From IMG/VR virus record IMGVR_UViG_3300049893_000711, positions 1-46,063 of that record: a DNA stretch of 46,063 nt; one strand, given 5' to 3'. The stretch is from a virus. How positions within the stretch are numbered: position 1 is the stretch's first letter; every line of letters starts with the position of its first letter. The position numbers were made by a program, and so were the translations under genes. Below are positions 28,824 through 38,259 of this stretch, in pieces. Below the pieces are notes generated by a model that made no database searches, was not told the DNA's origin, and saw nothing but the letters and a program-made list of their open reading frames with translations.

Positions 28824-28837
28824 AAAGGAAGGAGAAT

Positions 28838-29233
28838 ATGCCTGCTAGCGCAACTCGCAATTACATTCAGGACAAGGGTTACAACGCTGCTGCTGCACTC
28901 ACGAAGTTTCGTGCAGTGAAGTTTTCGGCTGCTGAAACCGTTACCCCTGTTACCGCTGCAACTGATGCTGTCGCTGGAATCGTGCAGCACGACGTTACTG
29001 CCGGTGAAATTCTGAAGGGTAAGGGCGCTTCGATTGCCGTTATGGGCGCTACGCTCATGGAGGCTGGCGAGGCTCTCGCAACTGTCGGTACTCTTATCTC
29101 TGTCGGTGCTGATGGACGTGCAATGGCTGCTAGTGCTGGTGAGAGGCAGATCGGTCATCTGATTGAGCCTGCCGCTGGTGCTGGTGAATATTGCCGTGTT
29201 CAGCTTGATCTACCCGGCACTCTCGTCGCGTAG
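28838..29233 (+). CDS. Head decoration protein
   Basis: 131 residues, with GGAAGGAG before ATG 28838. Ala/Gly/Val-rich beta protein (LTKFRAVKFSAAETVTPVTA, then AVAGIVQHDVTAGEILKGKG, then GRAMAASAGERQIGHLIEPA), matching the DUF2190-like capsid decoration proteins that lie between scaffold and major capsid genes. It probably stabilises the mature shell at capsomer contacts. Confidence 0.78.
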   Translation: MPASATRNYIQDKGYNAAAALTKFRAVKFSAAETVTPVTAATDAVAGIVQHDVTAGEILKGKGASIAVMGATLMEAGEALATVGTLISVGADGRAMAASAGERQIGHLIEPAAGAGEYCRVQLDLPGTLVA

Positions 29234-29252
29234 GGAAGGGGTGATTTAAGGT

Positions 29253-30257
29253 ATGATGTACGATCCTGGTACTCTGTACTCCGACCCGATCCTTACGGAT
29301 TTCTCGGTCGGGTACGCTCCGCCTACCTTTGTGGGTTTGCGGATGATGCCGCAGGTTACGGTTAATACCCAGTCTGCTCGGTATCGCGTTTTCGATAGAA
29401 GCAGCCGTGTGAGGTTCTATTCTCGGCGTGAGCCGGGTACGGTTGCCAACGAAGTGCGTGGTGGGCGTTGGAGTGAGGATACGTTCAAGACGCAGGAGCA
29501 TTCACTTCAGGCTGCAGTTGCAGACGAGGAAAGGCAGCAGCTTACTTCTCAGGGTGGGCTTGCCAACGATGCATTCGGTGGCGCTCTACAGCTTAACCCG
29601 GAGGAGGATGCTGTCTCGCTGATCAATAACTCTCTGCTTCTTGAGCATGAGCTGGCTGTTGCCTCACTTCTTAGGAACACTGGCACGTACCCCGGTGGTC
29701 ACACCGTTACGCTTCTCACGGCTGATCAGTGGGATAACTACTTGGGTGCAACTTCCAATCCGATCGAGGTTTTCCGGGCCGCGCTTCTCAAGGTTCAGGG
29801 AAAGATCGGCGTTCCGCCTAACCGCTGTCTGATTCATGCAATGGGCATTCCGTGGATCGAGAACCATCCTGACGTTGTTGCTCGTTTCTCCAACTTCAAT
29901 CTGACTGACCCCGGTGCATTCCGCGAGCTTACGGGATTCGATGGTGAGTTTGTCATCGTTGGTGACGATCAGTATAACGACAACGATATTCAGGAGGCTT
30001 CGGAGTCTCTTGCTTCGGCATGGGGCAAGGATGTTATCCTCGCTTACGTGAACGACGGTCTCAGCCTCAACGATCTTTCCTTCGGTAAGACCTTCGCACA
30101 GGTTTACCCGGATGGATCGCCTAAGCCCACGGATCGTTGGCGCGAGGAAGGTCGCAAGTCTGACCTCGTTCGTGTTTCGTGGAAGTGGGATCTGAAGGTC
30201 ACGTCGTCCATCGCTGGCTATCTGATCAAGGATGCCTTCGGTTCATCCGCTTGGTAA
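29253..30257 (+). CDS. Major capsid protein
   Basis: 334 residues; GGAAGGGGTG before ATG 29253. Recognisable pattern: LYSDPILTDFSVGYAPPTFV at the start, RRTEPG-like SRREPGTVANEVRG, then a helical spine (INNSLLLEHELAVASLLRNT), then PPNRCLIHAMGIPWIENHPD, and a C-terminal WKWDLKVTSSIAGYLIKDAF. Length and place fit an HK97-fold major capsid protein of the Mu/E-like group. It makes the icosahedral shell. Confidence 0.88.
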   Translation: MMYDPGTLYSDPILTDFSVGYAPPTFVGLRMMPQVTVNTQSARYRVFDRSSRVRFYSRREPGTVANEVRGGRWSEDTFKTQEHSLQAAVADEERQQLTSQGGLANDAFGGALQLNPEEDAVSLINNSLLLEHELAVASLLRNTGTYPGGHTVTLLTADQWDNYLGATSNPIEVFRAALLKVQGKIGVPPNRCLIHAMGIPWIENHPDVVARFSNFNLTDPGAFRELTGFDGEFVIVGDDQYNDNDIQEASESLASAWGKDVILAYVNDGLSLNDLSFGKTFAQVYPDGSPKPTDRWREEGRKSDLVRVSWKWDLKVTSSIAGYLIKDAFGSSAW

Positions 30258-30277
30258 TCACTAGGAGAGTGATTTAG

Positions 30278-30646
30278 ATGGCAAAGTTCTATGCATGGAG
30301 CGATCTGTACAACGGTGGGTCGGTTGAAAAAGTCACCCTTCCCAACGGCGGTGTACGTGAAGTCGTCGTGGAACGAAACATTGTTCCTCGTGGTGCACAG
30401 GTTTCCAAGGGGAAGCTGAAGCTCTCGGATGCTGACTGGGATGCACTTGTCGCAGGTGGATCGGTTCGTACATATCCACTTCCCGAGGAAGCTGACGAGA
30501 ATACTTCTCCTAACCAGGCTGTCCTTCGCAGGCTGTCGAAGGGTTCGGGCGAGATTGATCAGGACATGCTTCTTGAGCTTGCTCTGTCTCAGCCCGTTGT
30601 GAATCCTTCTGCTGAGGATGCTGCTGAACTGCCGATTGGGGCATAA
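30278..30646 (+). CDS. Head-associated protein of unknown function
   Basis: 122 residues; AGGAGAG before ATG. An N-terminal strand set (FYAWSDLYNGGSVEKVTLPN, REVVVERNIVPRGAQVSKG) is followed by a helix (LSDADWDALVAGGSVRTYPL) and an acidic tail. Its place between capsid and connector genes suggests a minor head or connector protein. Confidence 0.62.
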   Translation: MAKFYAWSDLYNGGSVEKVTLPNGGVREVVVERNIVPRGAQVSKGKLKLSDADWDALVAGGSVRTYPLPEEADENTSPNQAVLRRLSKGSGEIDQDMLLELALSQPVVNPSAEDAAELPIGA

Positions 30647-31078
30647 ATGCCCTTCGTCGATGATGCGGATGTGCAGATTCATCTGCCCGTCGATAAACTG
30701 AAGGTCGAGGAAATCCCTGATGATCTTCTCAAAGCTAAGGAAGATGCTGAGAGGATCATCAGGGGCTACCTCGCCGGTGTAGTTCCTTCGGCAACGCTAG
30801 CTTCGTGGACTACACCAGCCGCTACGCCCGAGCAAATACGGGCTATCGCCGGACGCCTCTGTGCCGCCCTTATCTACCGAACGCGCTACTCTGAGCAATC
30901 ACTCAACGATCCTCAGTTTGCACAGTTCAAGTACAACGAGGCTATGGAGATGTTGAAGGGTATCATCGATGGTAGTATTGTTATCACAGGTGTTGTAACT
31001 ACACAGTTTGATAGCACGTACTTCTATCCCAACGATGATGCTGATGATCCCAAGTTCACAATGAGCGCACAGTTTTGA
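30647..31078 (+). CDS. Head-tail connector (DUF1320/gp6-like)
   Basis: 143 residues, starting directly after the previous stop. Begins VDDADVQIHLPVDKL, with helices DDLLKAKEDAERIIRGYLAG and EQIRAIAGRLCAALIYRTRY, then NEAMEMLKGIIDGS. This is the arrangement of adaptor proteins of the gp6/DUF1320 type, which dock below the portal. TTGA overlap with the next gene. Confidence 0.75.
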   Translation: MPFVDDADVQIHLPVDKLKVEEIPDDLLKAKEDAERIIRGYLAGVVPSATLASWTTPAATPEQIRAIAGRLCAALIYRTRYSEQSLNDPQFAQFKYNEAMEMLKGIIDGSIVITGVVTTQFDSTYFYPNDDADDPKFTMSAQF

Positions 31079-31644
31079 CAGCAGCAGTTACTTTTCATTG
31101 GGTTCCTGATCCGAAGGTTCATGCTGATACCTTCTATCATCAGGCTTCCATGTTTGAGAATACCGCTGTACCTATCGCAGCAGCGGGTGGGGCTATACGA
31201 TCTGATATTCGTGAACGATTTGATACTGAGACTGATCCTTGGGGTCAACGATGGGAAGACTGGTCTAAGTCATATACCCCGGTTGCGATGGCTTATCCAA
31301 ATGAAGGAATCCTGAAACAATCCGGTGATCTCTACCGTGCTGCTATCTCTACGAATGCCACGATAGTCACCGATGATACAGTTTTCTATGAGACAGGACG
31401 ACTCCCTCACTATGGGCTTGCCCATGAGGAAGGACTCCCTGATAGAGAGCGCCCTCTGCCCCAACGCGCTTTTCTCGGTTTGTCACCGGAGTCCACAACT
31501 ATGATCTACGGTATCTTTGAGGAATGGTTCAATGATATCGTTCGTATGTATCCTACACCGGGCGGTGTAAAGACTCGACATTCTTTTAGAGCCGTTGGAC
31601 CTGGTGGGGGTTTCTTTCTTTCTAGATCAGCAGCAGGTTTGTAG
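31075..31644 (+). CDS. Virion morphogenesis protein (Mu gpG/Phage_tail_S-like)
   Basis: 189 residues; TTG start at 31075. Contains the typical AIRSDIRERFDTETDPWGQR, then WEDWSKSYTPVAM, then ILKQSGDLYRAAI and a RPLPQRAFLGLSP end motif, the layout of the tail completion/virion morphogenesis family. It should complete the head-tail junction. The C-terminal 35 residues are Gly-rich and variable. Confidence 0.8.
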   Translation: MTAAVTFHWVPDPKVHADTFYHQASMFENTAVPIAAAGGAIRSDIRERFDTETDPWGQRWEDWSKSYTPVAMAYPNEGILKQSGDLYRAAISTNATIVTDDTVFYETGRLPHYGLAHEEGLPDRERPLPQRAFLGLSPESTTMIYGIFEEWFNDIVRMYPTPGGVKTRHSFRAVGPGGGFFLSRSAAGL

Positions 31645-31647
31645 ATT

Positions 31648-32103
31648 GTGGCCCAAGACTACTACGATATCCTTCAACCGTTCGATCATCTATTTGACCT
31701 ACTGGATGACAACCGTGCGACCCTGGGCCTTCGGTATATTGCCCAACATGAGGAAGACCTCATCCCTCAATACCCCGCTCTGTTGCTGCAGACGGATCGG
31801 ACTGTCACGGCACAGCATTCCACAGGGATGTTTCTCAAACAGTTCCACCTTGACCTCTGGATTTTCCATGCTGATATGTCAGTCGGGCAAGCATCACGGT
31901 CACGCAAGGATATCGAGCTAGCAACAGAGATTAGGAGATTGGTACACGCTGATTATACCCTCGGTGGTCATATCATCTTTGGTTTCATCGATGGAGAATT
32001 TCCTGGCATTACAAACAGACTTGTCTCTGGTGCTATCTCTACAGTAGTGACAACTCGTTTGACATGGCAAGGTCAGAATCGCGTCCCGTTTGAAGCAGGG
32101 TAG
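31648..32103 (+). CDS. Tail terminator-like protein
   Basis: 151 residues from GTG 31648. Pattern: FDHLFDLLDDNRATLGLRYI, PALLLQTDRTVTAQHSTGMF, then LKQFHLDLWIFHADMSVGQA and a C-terminal SAISTVVTTRLTWQGQNRVP. The strand-rich fold, size and place just before the tail tube gene fit the tail terminator, which caps the growing tube at the head-proximal end. Confidence 0.7.
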   Translation: MAQDYYDILQPFDHLFDLLDDNRATLGLRYIAQHEEDLIPQYPALLLQTDRTVTAQHSTGMFLKQFHLDLWIFHADMSVGQASRSRKDIELATEIRRLVHADYTLGGHIIFGFIDGEFPGITNRLVSGAISTVVTTRLTWQGQNRVPFEAG

Positions 32104-32111
32104 GAGGAAAG

Positions 32112-32357
32112 ATGGCATACAAACTTGAAGCGAACCATCCGGACTTTCCGAAGGGATGGGAGTTTGATTGTGACGGTATCCCCCTTAAGAATGGGGGTAG
32201 CGTTGCTATCACGGCAGAAATGGAAGCAGCGTTCATCGGTAAGAACTTCAACACTATTGAGAATATCTACGGGCATAGTGAGATTTTCAAGCTGAGTGGA
32301 ACGAGTGAGCTTGCTTCTAAATCCAAGAAGGATGATTCTGAAGGGGGTGACAGCTAA
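32112..32357 (+). CDS. Small tail-region protein
   Basis: 81 residues; AGGAGG before ATG 32112. MAYKLEANHPDFPKGWEFDC, then strand IPLKNGGSVAITAEMEAAF and a Lys/Asp/Ser-rich tail. Unknown function; it is translationally coupled (TAATG) to the tail tube gene. Confidence 0.6.
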   Translation: MAYKLEANHPDFPKGWEFDCDGIPLKNGGSVAITAEMEAAFIGKNFNTIENIYGHSEIFKLSGTSELASKSKKDDSEGGDS

Positions 32358-33346
32358 TGCCTGCGGGTCTTGGTGGTGGCGGTAAGGTTGGTATCGCTTT
32401 TGAAACCACGATGGGAACGTATGTCGCTCCCACGATCTTCGTGCCAATTCTCAGCGAGAGTCTGGTCTACCGCGAGGAAAAGTATTACTCTGAGCAGATT
32501 CGTCAGCAGACGATTACCTCGGATGTTAAGCCGGGTTACTACCATGTCGAAGGTGATATCGAGATGGAAGTTGATCCGACCAACCATCCGTACTGGCTCT
32601 ACGGTTCTCGTCATACTCCGTCAAAGACGGGAGCAGGGCCGTATGAGTACACGTTCGTTCCGTCTAGTGCGGGTTCTGCTTCAACGGCGGCTGGTCCGAC
32701 TACGGCGAAGACGCTTTCCATTACCATCGTGCGTAACGGAGTCGTGTTCGGTTATACGGGTTGTACGGTCGGTAGCTTTGAGTACACGATTGAGGATGGT
32801 GTTCTCAAGTGCACGATGACGGTTCTCGGACTTGCCGAGGCTGTGCAGTCGGCTCCGTCGCCTTCGTGGTCTGCCGCCGATCTATTCGGTGCAGATGCTC
32901 ATAACGTCTACCTTGCTGCGGCTGCCGCTTCTCCGACCTTCGGTGCTGTGGATACGGGCTTTAATGGCTTCACGTTCCGTGCCAACTACAACGCCGAAGC
33001 ACAGAATCGCATCGTTGCAGCTAGGTCTGCAAGCTACATCAGCTATGGAATCACTGAGGCTGAGATCGAGTCCGAGCTTGACTTCCTGAATAGGACGGAC
33101 TACGACAACTTCGTGAACAACACTCAGCGAGCAATCAAGCTGGAAAGCTGCAATGGTGGTGCTACGTTCGCGGCTGCGACTAGCGCTATTATCCTGCAGG
33201 GCAACCGAGTTAGCTATGACGCCTATGATATCGGACTTGAGGGCATGGGCGATCTGATCATGGCAGGCTTCACCGGACGTATCATTGGTATTGCCTCTGG
33301 TAATGCTTATGAGATCAAGGTCAAGTCTCCTGCCAACATTTCGTAA
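32357..33346 (+). CDS. Major tail tube protein
   Basis: 329 residues. Typical tail tube start (GKVGIAFETTMGTYVAPTIF, VPILSESLVYREEKYYSEQI) and strands YYHVEGDIEMEVDPTNHPYW and SITIVRNGVVFGYTGCTVGS, continuing FEYTIEDGVLKCTMTVLGL. The C-terminal half adds a further beta domain (GFTFRANYNAEAQNRIVAAR). The order, directly before the tail chaperones and tape measure, supports it. It polymerises as stacked rings to make the tail tube. Confidence 0.83.
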   Translation: MPAGLGGGGKVGIAFETTMGTYVAPTIFVPILSESLVYREEKYYSEQIRQQTITSDVKPGYYHVEGDIEMEVDPTNHPYWLYGSRHTPSKTGAGPYEYTFVPSSAGSASTAAGPTTAKTLSITIVRNGVVFGYTGCTVGSFEYTIEDGVLKCTMTVLGLAEAVQSAPSPSWSAADLFGADAHNVYLAAAAASPTFGAVDTGFNGFTFRANYNAEAQNRIVAARSASYISYGITEAEIESELDFLNRTDYDNFVNNTQRAIKLESCNGGATFAAATSAIILQGNRVSYDAYDIGLEGMGDLIMAGFTGRIIGIASGNAYEIKVKSPANIS

Positions 33347-33368
33347 GTAAGGGATAAAGGAGAGAACG

Positions 33369-33860
33369 ATGCCCAAGGCAACAGTTGATCCCGGAACGCA
33401 CCATTACGAGTTGAAGACGTGCCCTGGCGGGTATGTTGAACTTCGCACTCTTTCGTTTCACGAAATGGAAATGCGGAAGGATATCGCGGGACGCATGTAT
33501 CAGGAGGAAAAGGTGTCCCGCGCCCGTCAGGGCAAGCGCGGCGATGATGAAGAAGTCATGCGCGCCTACTTTGAGTCGATGAACGTGAAGGTCACAGAGT
33601 TTGAGTTCCGCGCCTGCGTCATCGACCACAACCTTTTTGTCGATGAGGCTGAGACTCAGAAGATCGATTTTACGAAGCCGATGCACACTTGGAAGCTCGA
33701 TCCTAAGATCGGTGAGGAAATCAGTAAGTACATTACCGAGCTTACTCAGATGGATGAGGATGATGTTGGCCCTTTGCCGATTGCGCTCTCCTCGTCCTCA
33801 CAGACGACGGAAACGGATACAGAATCGGCACAGCCGAACGTCTCTATGGTCGAGAGTTAG
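33369..33860 (+). CDS. Tail assembly chaperone, unshifted product
   Basis: 163 residues from ATG 33369. Features are YELKTCPGGYVELRTLSFHE, a charged helix, then YFESMNVKVTEFEFRACVID and an acidic end. It corresponds to the lambda gpG-like product that coats the tape measure during tail assembly. The slippery heptamer C-CCT-TTG (33770-33776) lies in its last 30 codons and allows a -1 shift into the frame ending at 34084. Confidence 0.8.
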   Translation: MPKATVDPGTHHYELKTCPGGYVELRTLSFHEMEMRKDIAGRMYQEEKVSRARQGKRGDDEEVMRAYFESMNVKVTEFEFRACVIDHNLFVDEAETQKIDFTKPMHTWKLDPKIGEEISKYITELTQMDEDDVGPLPIALSSSSQTTETDTESAQPNVSMVES

Positions 33861-34084
33861 TCCGAGAGGCGTTCAAATGGTTGCGCTACGGTGCAATCTG
33901 CAAGACTCTCCATGTTCTCCCACGTGCAGGAGGGGTGTTGGAGCAGGATGCCGGTGAGATGTTGCGGCTAGAGCAGATTCTCAATGCGTATAACCGTTAC
34001 GACAGCTATCAAGAGCGTAAGTCGGAAACGCGCAATAGGAATCGCAAACGCCATGAACCTACCGTTGTAAATACGGGGGTCTAA
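33369..34084 (+). CDS. Tail assembly chaperone, -1 frameshift product
   Basis: Slippage at 33770-33776 (CCCTTTG) moves ribosomes to the -1 frame, which is closed by a stop at 33761-33763 just upstream and open until 34084. The extension reads ADCALLVLTDDGNGYRIGTA, then ERLYGRELVREAFKWLRYGA, then CKTLHVLPRAGG and a basic tail. This is the usual second domain of the gpGT-type fusion. Total about 238 residues, with base 33776 read twice. The tape measure gene starts 3 nt later. Confidence 0.75.
33770..33776 (+). other. Slippery heptamer for -1 frameshift
   Basis: C CCT TTG fits X-XXY-YYZ in the frame of the tail chaperone and lies after the last upstream stop in the -1 frame (33761-33763). Confidence 0.75.
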
Positions 34085-34086
34085 GC

Positions 34087-37000
34087 ATGCCGCTACAAGT
34101 TGGCACAATGATGGTAGTCGTCCGGGCGCAGGACTTTGCGTCCCGGACGATCCGTCGTGTCGGTGGTGAACTTGAAGGACTGTCTCGCGCACAGGCTATG
34201 GCTATGCGCGGAGATATGGTCGCACAGCAGAAGCGAATGGCCGAGTCCTATGTACGCACAGCCGAAGCCAACATGCAGGCTTTGCGAACGGTCGATAGAT
34301 ACCGACAAGCGACAGTTCGTCAGGCTACGGCACTAACAGAACTATCTGCGGCTGAAGCTGCCCTCAATAAACAGCGAGCGATAGGCGTAGGCGCACAGAC
34401 TAGTATTGGTCAGGCGCACGGTGTAACCAATCTGCAAAGGCAGAAGGGTCTACGGCTAGCTCAACAGGAAATTGCCGTAGCTACACAGGAATGGGGATTC
34501 TTCCGTAAGATGGCAGATTGGGCAAATCGCAATCCCCTTAAGCTATCCCTACGCCCACAGATTGCCAGTCCTGAGAAGGGTATGTTAGCTGCACAAACTC
34601 GCATGCAGGCGGGGTATGATCAATTAGCAAAACAATCTAGAAGCCTCGCTGCAGGCCAAGATATCGCTAATCTCGAACGACGAGTAGGGCAGCTTCGCGC
34701 TAGGTATAACCAGGCTTCAAGTGCCGTAACCAAACTAGGCGGCGAGATATCCCGTATGCCCGGATGGTTGCGTAATGCTGCAACAAGCCAGTTTGGATAT
34801 AATCAAGCGCTTGAGAAGGCGAACCGAGAACTAGGCACAGCCTATTACAACCTCGATAAGGCAACGAAGGCGCAGATTGCTTTCAACAATGCAATGCGAG
34901 CAATGCCCGCACAGCGCCTCGCTGATATTGGACATGCTCTCTCTGGTATTGGTAGAACTTTCCAGCTTATCGGTCTAATCGGTACGAGTGTATTTGCGGC
35001 TGCTTCCAACTCATTCGCTAACTTCAATAGAGAGCTTACCGTTGCGGCTACGCAGACTGTACCTGTCGGCGCTGGCATTGAGCGGGTAACAAAGAACACC
35101 ACGAAGCTCAACGAAGCTATCCTTGGGCTGATGACCAAGTTCCCGGCAACCGCCGTGGAAATGTCTCAGGCTGCTTACGATATCTATTCATCGATGGACG
35201 TATCTTTCGGTGGTGGTATTGATCTACTCAAGAGATTCAATCAGGTAGCGGTCGCTACCCTTACCGACCTTGAGACGGCAACAAGCGCTGGTATTACCGT
35301 TCTCAACAACTTTGGTGGTAGTGCAGGGACTATTGATAAGACGCTGAACCTCATGGTTGCCACTGTGCGCTTCGGTCGTATGCGGCTAGAAGATTTCAAC
35401 ACAATGCTCAACAAGGTTGCTCCTGCAGCCGCGAGCGCAGGAAACTCTCTTGAGGATGTAGCTGGCGCGATGGCACTTATCACTACGCGACAGCCTTCTC
35501 AGCGTCAGGCAGCCACGGGTATTGCACGACTGTTCCAAGTGTTCCAAGACCCTGACTTTCAGCAGGGTATCCGGAATGCCTCAGATGGTATAGTCGATAT
35601 TGTCAAAGAGGGCGGCGGACTAAAATCTCTGCCGGTAATCGTGAATGATATAGCTAACGCCTTTGAGGAAGTCTCCACTAAGAAGGGCGCCGCACAGCTT
35701 TTCCGGCAGTTGACCGCTGTGGGACGTGGATCAGGCAGAGGGCTTCGCAGCACGATTGAGGCACAGCGAGCCTGGACATTCCTGTTCAAGAATCTCCAAG
35801 ACTACAACATGCTGCAGGGCAAAGTTATCGCGGATACCAAAGAACTTGCACGATCCTACAAAGTTATGGCCGCTTCTCCCGGCGTCCGATGGCAGGTCTT
35901 GATCAATCAGATGCGAATGCTTGTCCTCGTCATCGGTGAGAAGGCCATCCCCGTATTCCTACGGATCGGGGATATCGTAAGCGATATGGTTAACAGGTTC
36001 CGCAGGCTCGACGGTGGTACAAGAGATTTGATCGTTCGACTGGCTACCTGGGGTTTCGTGGCTACCTTGATCGGTGGTGTGCTTCTCGGTATCGCTGGTC
36101 CTATTATTGCCCTGATCGCTCATTTCAAACGATGGAAGATGGGCTTGGGTCAAGTCGAAGCTAGGATCATTACTCTTGGTGCTGTAATGCGCGCCTTGCC
36201 ATTGGGCATACTCACAGGTGTACTCGCGCAATTCATCGGATGGAAACGTGCAATTCAAGCTATGATCATCGCATGGCTTGCCTGGAAAGCCATTGGTATC
36301 GGAGCAGCCGTTGCTGTTGCCATCGCCCACAGAGGGGCAGCAGCATCCGTTGCGCTCGCTTGGAGGGCCGCACTACGCGCTATCCCTGGTGGTTTGATCA
36401 TAGTCGGACTAGCACTGGCGGCTGACTACGTGATCACTCACTGGGAGAAAGTCAGGATGTGGTTCATCCGCTTTTACGAGTGGTTGCAGATTCAGAGCTA
36501 TGAGGTTGCCTACAATATTGGTAAGGCATTCGACTTCCTTCCCGGCAAGGTTGGTCAGCATTTTACTGATATGCGACAGAATGCCGAGGAAGGTATCCGC
36601 AAGATCGAGCTTGCTCAGTATATGCGGAAGGAAACCGCTCAGACTGAGAAGGTCATGGACGCCTTCCTCAATAACCAGCCTAAGAAATTTCGTGCCTATC
36701 GCAAGAAGCTGATGGATCAACTCAAGACCGGGGAGTTTTCTCCTGGTACCAATCGTGCCTCCATACGAGAAGAACTCAAGATTTACAACGATGCTCTTAA
36801 GCGCATGCGACAGGCCAAGAAGAAGTTTGAGGAAGAAGGATTCTCCGAGGATTTCTGGAAGATACTCGGAGCGAAGAATCTTGAAGACTTCTCCAAGAAA
36901 CTACAGAAGATGTATGACACGCAGGTGGATGGAGCAAGTGAAGCCGCCGACTATCAAAAGCAGCTAACCGAAACTCAGGCACAAGCTGCAGATCAGGCCG

Positions 37001-37755
37001 TATCCACACTGCGTAATATGTACATGCAGATGGAGCAGGAGAATCGCGGGTTCTTTGGCGCTCTATTCCAGGGGCCGTGGCTTACCTCCGAGACTTTCGA
37101 TCTTGCAAAAGAGTGGGGTATCACTCCACGCATTCAGGACATGATCAAGGACTTGCATCAGCAGAACGCACAGTTTGCTACATGGCGCAGTTCGCTCGAC
37201 AAGTTGCTGAAGAAGGGTCTACCTGCCGGTTTCATCGACGAGCTTCGCCAGATGGGGCCAGAGGAAGGTCAGCCCATACTCAATGAAATCATGTCCGCAA
37301 AGCCTAGTCAGGTCAACAAGCTGATCAGCGAGTGGAAAGCGCGTGAGCAACAGATCAAGAAAGCTACCAAGATGGACTTCTCGCGTGAGATCAATGCCTT
37401 TAAGAAAGCTGGCGGTGACATGGGCCGCGCTATGATCGAAGGCTTTGAGACTGCAGAGGTAGGCAAGTGGTTTGATAGTTGGGTAAAGGTTACATTCCCC
37501 AACGTGATCAATGCCGCTGTGACTGCCGCCGTTGCAGATTGGAAGAAAGCAAATCCCAAACCAACAACGGCCAAACCTGAGCAGCGGCCAAAAGCTCCCA
37601 ACACTACAGCGGGATCGACCAACAACAATGACAACTCCAAGAAGATCACTGTCAATGTCTATCCTGAGCATGCGATGCAGAACGAGCGGAATCAGCAGGC
37701 GGCTATGCGACAGGCAGCATTCGTGGCAAAGAACGTCCTGGCAGGTTGGCTCTAG
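34087..37755 (+). CDS. Tape measure protein
   Basis: 1222 residues, the longest gene here. The region about residues 305-500 matches the phage tail tape measure core (FNRELTVAATQTVPVGAGIE, then ATAVEMSQAAYDIYSSMDVS, then NFGGSAGTIDKTLNLMVATV, and TMLNKVAPAAASAGNSLEDV). The helical N-terminus, hydrophobic segments at about 645-690 and 735-785 (ATLIGGVLLGIAGPIIALIA; IGAAVAVAIA), and an Ala/Lys-rich helical C-terminus complete it. The length would set a tail near 180 nm by the usual 0.15 nm per residue. The hydrophobic part may enter the membrane during DNA ejection. Confidence 0.92.
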   Translation: MPLQVGTMMVVVRAQDFASRTIRRVGGELEGLSRAQAMAMRGDMVAQQKRMAESYVRTAEANMQALRTVDRYRQATVRQATALTELSAAEAALNKQRAIGVGAQTSIGQAHGVTNLQRQKGLRLAQQEIAVATQEWGFFRKMADWANRNPLKLSLRPQIASPEKGMLAAQTRMQAGYDQLAKQSRSLAAGQDIANLERRVGQLRARYNQASSAVTKLGGEISRMPGWLRNAATSQFGYNQALEKANRELGTAYYNLDKATKAQIAFNNAMRAMPAQRLADIGHALSGIGRTFQLIGLIGTSVFAAASNSFANFNRELTVAATQTVPVGAGIERVTKNTTKLNEAILGLMTKFPATAVEMSQAAYDIYSSMDVSFGGGIDLLKRFNQVAVATLTDLETATSAGITVLNNFGGSAGTIDKTLNLMVATVRFGRMRLEDFNTMLNKVAPAAASAGNSLEDVAGAMALITTRQPSQRQAATGIARLFQVFQDPDFQQGIRNASDGIVDIVKEGGGLKSLPVIVNDIANAFEEVSTKKGAAQLFRQLTAVGRGSGRGLRSTIEAQRAWTFLFKNLQDYNMLQGKVIADTKELARSYKVMAASPGVRWQVLINQMRMLVLVIGEKAIPVFLRIGDIVSDMVNRFRRLDGGTRDLIVRLATWGFVATLIGGVLLGIAGPIIALIAHFKRWKMGLGQVEARIITLGAVMRALPLGILTGVLAQFIGWKRAIQAMIIAWLAWKAIGIGAAVAVAIAHRGAAASVALAWRAALRAIPGGLIIVGLALAADYVITHWEKVRMWFIRFYEWLQIQSYEVAYNIGKAFDFLPGKVGQHFTDMRQNAEEGIRKIELAQYMRKETAQTEKVMDAFLNNQPKKFRAYRKKLMDQLKTGEFSPGTNRASIREELKIYNDALKRMRQAKKKFEEEGFSEDFWKILGAKNLEDFSKKLQKMYDTQVDGASEAADYQKQLTETQAQAADQAVSTLRNMYMQMEQENRGFFGALFQGPWLTSETFDLAKEWGITPRIQDMIKDLHQQNAQFATWRSSLDKLLKKGLPAGFIDELRQMGPEEGQPILNEIMSAKPSQVNKLISEWKAREQQIKKATKMDFSREINAFKKAGGDMGRAMIEGFETAEVGKWFDSWVKVTFPNVINAAVTAAVADWKKANPKPTTAKPEQRPKAPNTTAGSTNNNDNSKKITVNVYPEHAMQNERNQQAAMRQAAFVAKNVLAGWL

Positions 37756-38259
37756 ATGCTGACCAAAGTAGAGATACGCCCTGTGTCGGGTTCAAATGTA
37801 ACCCTGAATACCACAGACGGATCAGGTAATCATATTTACCCACTGCGCCGCTTTGAGATCATTACCAACATCGACACTCACGATGCTAAGAAGATGGCTG
37901 CGCCTGGTCAATGGCCCACGTTCCACTATCCGGATGCTATGACCATCATGGCAGAGGGTTCCATCCTCGGATTCGGGGCTAGCGATGCCACTCGCGCCAC
38001 GGACTACATTACGAAGCGCCTTGCCTTGCTCGATGCTGTCCTGCCCCCTGTGGCGCTCTTGACCTCACGGCACCACGCCGTACTCCGGGTTCGCTTCGAC
38101 GGGATGACAGAGGACGCAGATACCAATGTTGTATGCGTTCAGCAGTCTATGCCAATGGCCGCATTGTTCCCGGCTAACTCAGAGTACATGATTACGTGGA
38201 AAGCCTTTGAGCCATACTTTACAGGTGTCAGTTCCTCGACCAAGTATCAGCTTGGCTAA
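37756..38259 (+). CDS. Distal tail protein-like
   Basis: 167 residues; starts directly after the tape measure stop. Strand-rich (KVEIRPVSGSNVTLNTTDGS, YPLRRFEIITNIDTHDAKKM, AVLRVRFDGMTEDADTNVVC), with a conserved-looking WKAFEPYFTG end. First gene after the tape measure, hence probably the distal tail (Dit) or baseplate hub component. The assignment is by position and fold type. Confidence 0.68.
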   Translation: MLTKVEIRPVSGSNVTLNTTDGSGNHIYPLRRFEIITNIDTHDAKKMAAPGQWPTFHYPDAMTIMAEGSILGFGASDATRATDYITKRLALLDAVLPPVALLTSRHHAVLRVRFDGMTEDADTNVVCVQQSMPMAALFPANSEYMITWKAFEPYFTGVSSSTKYQLG

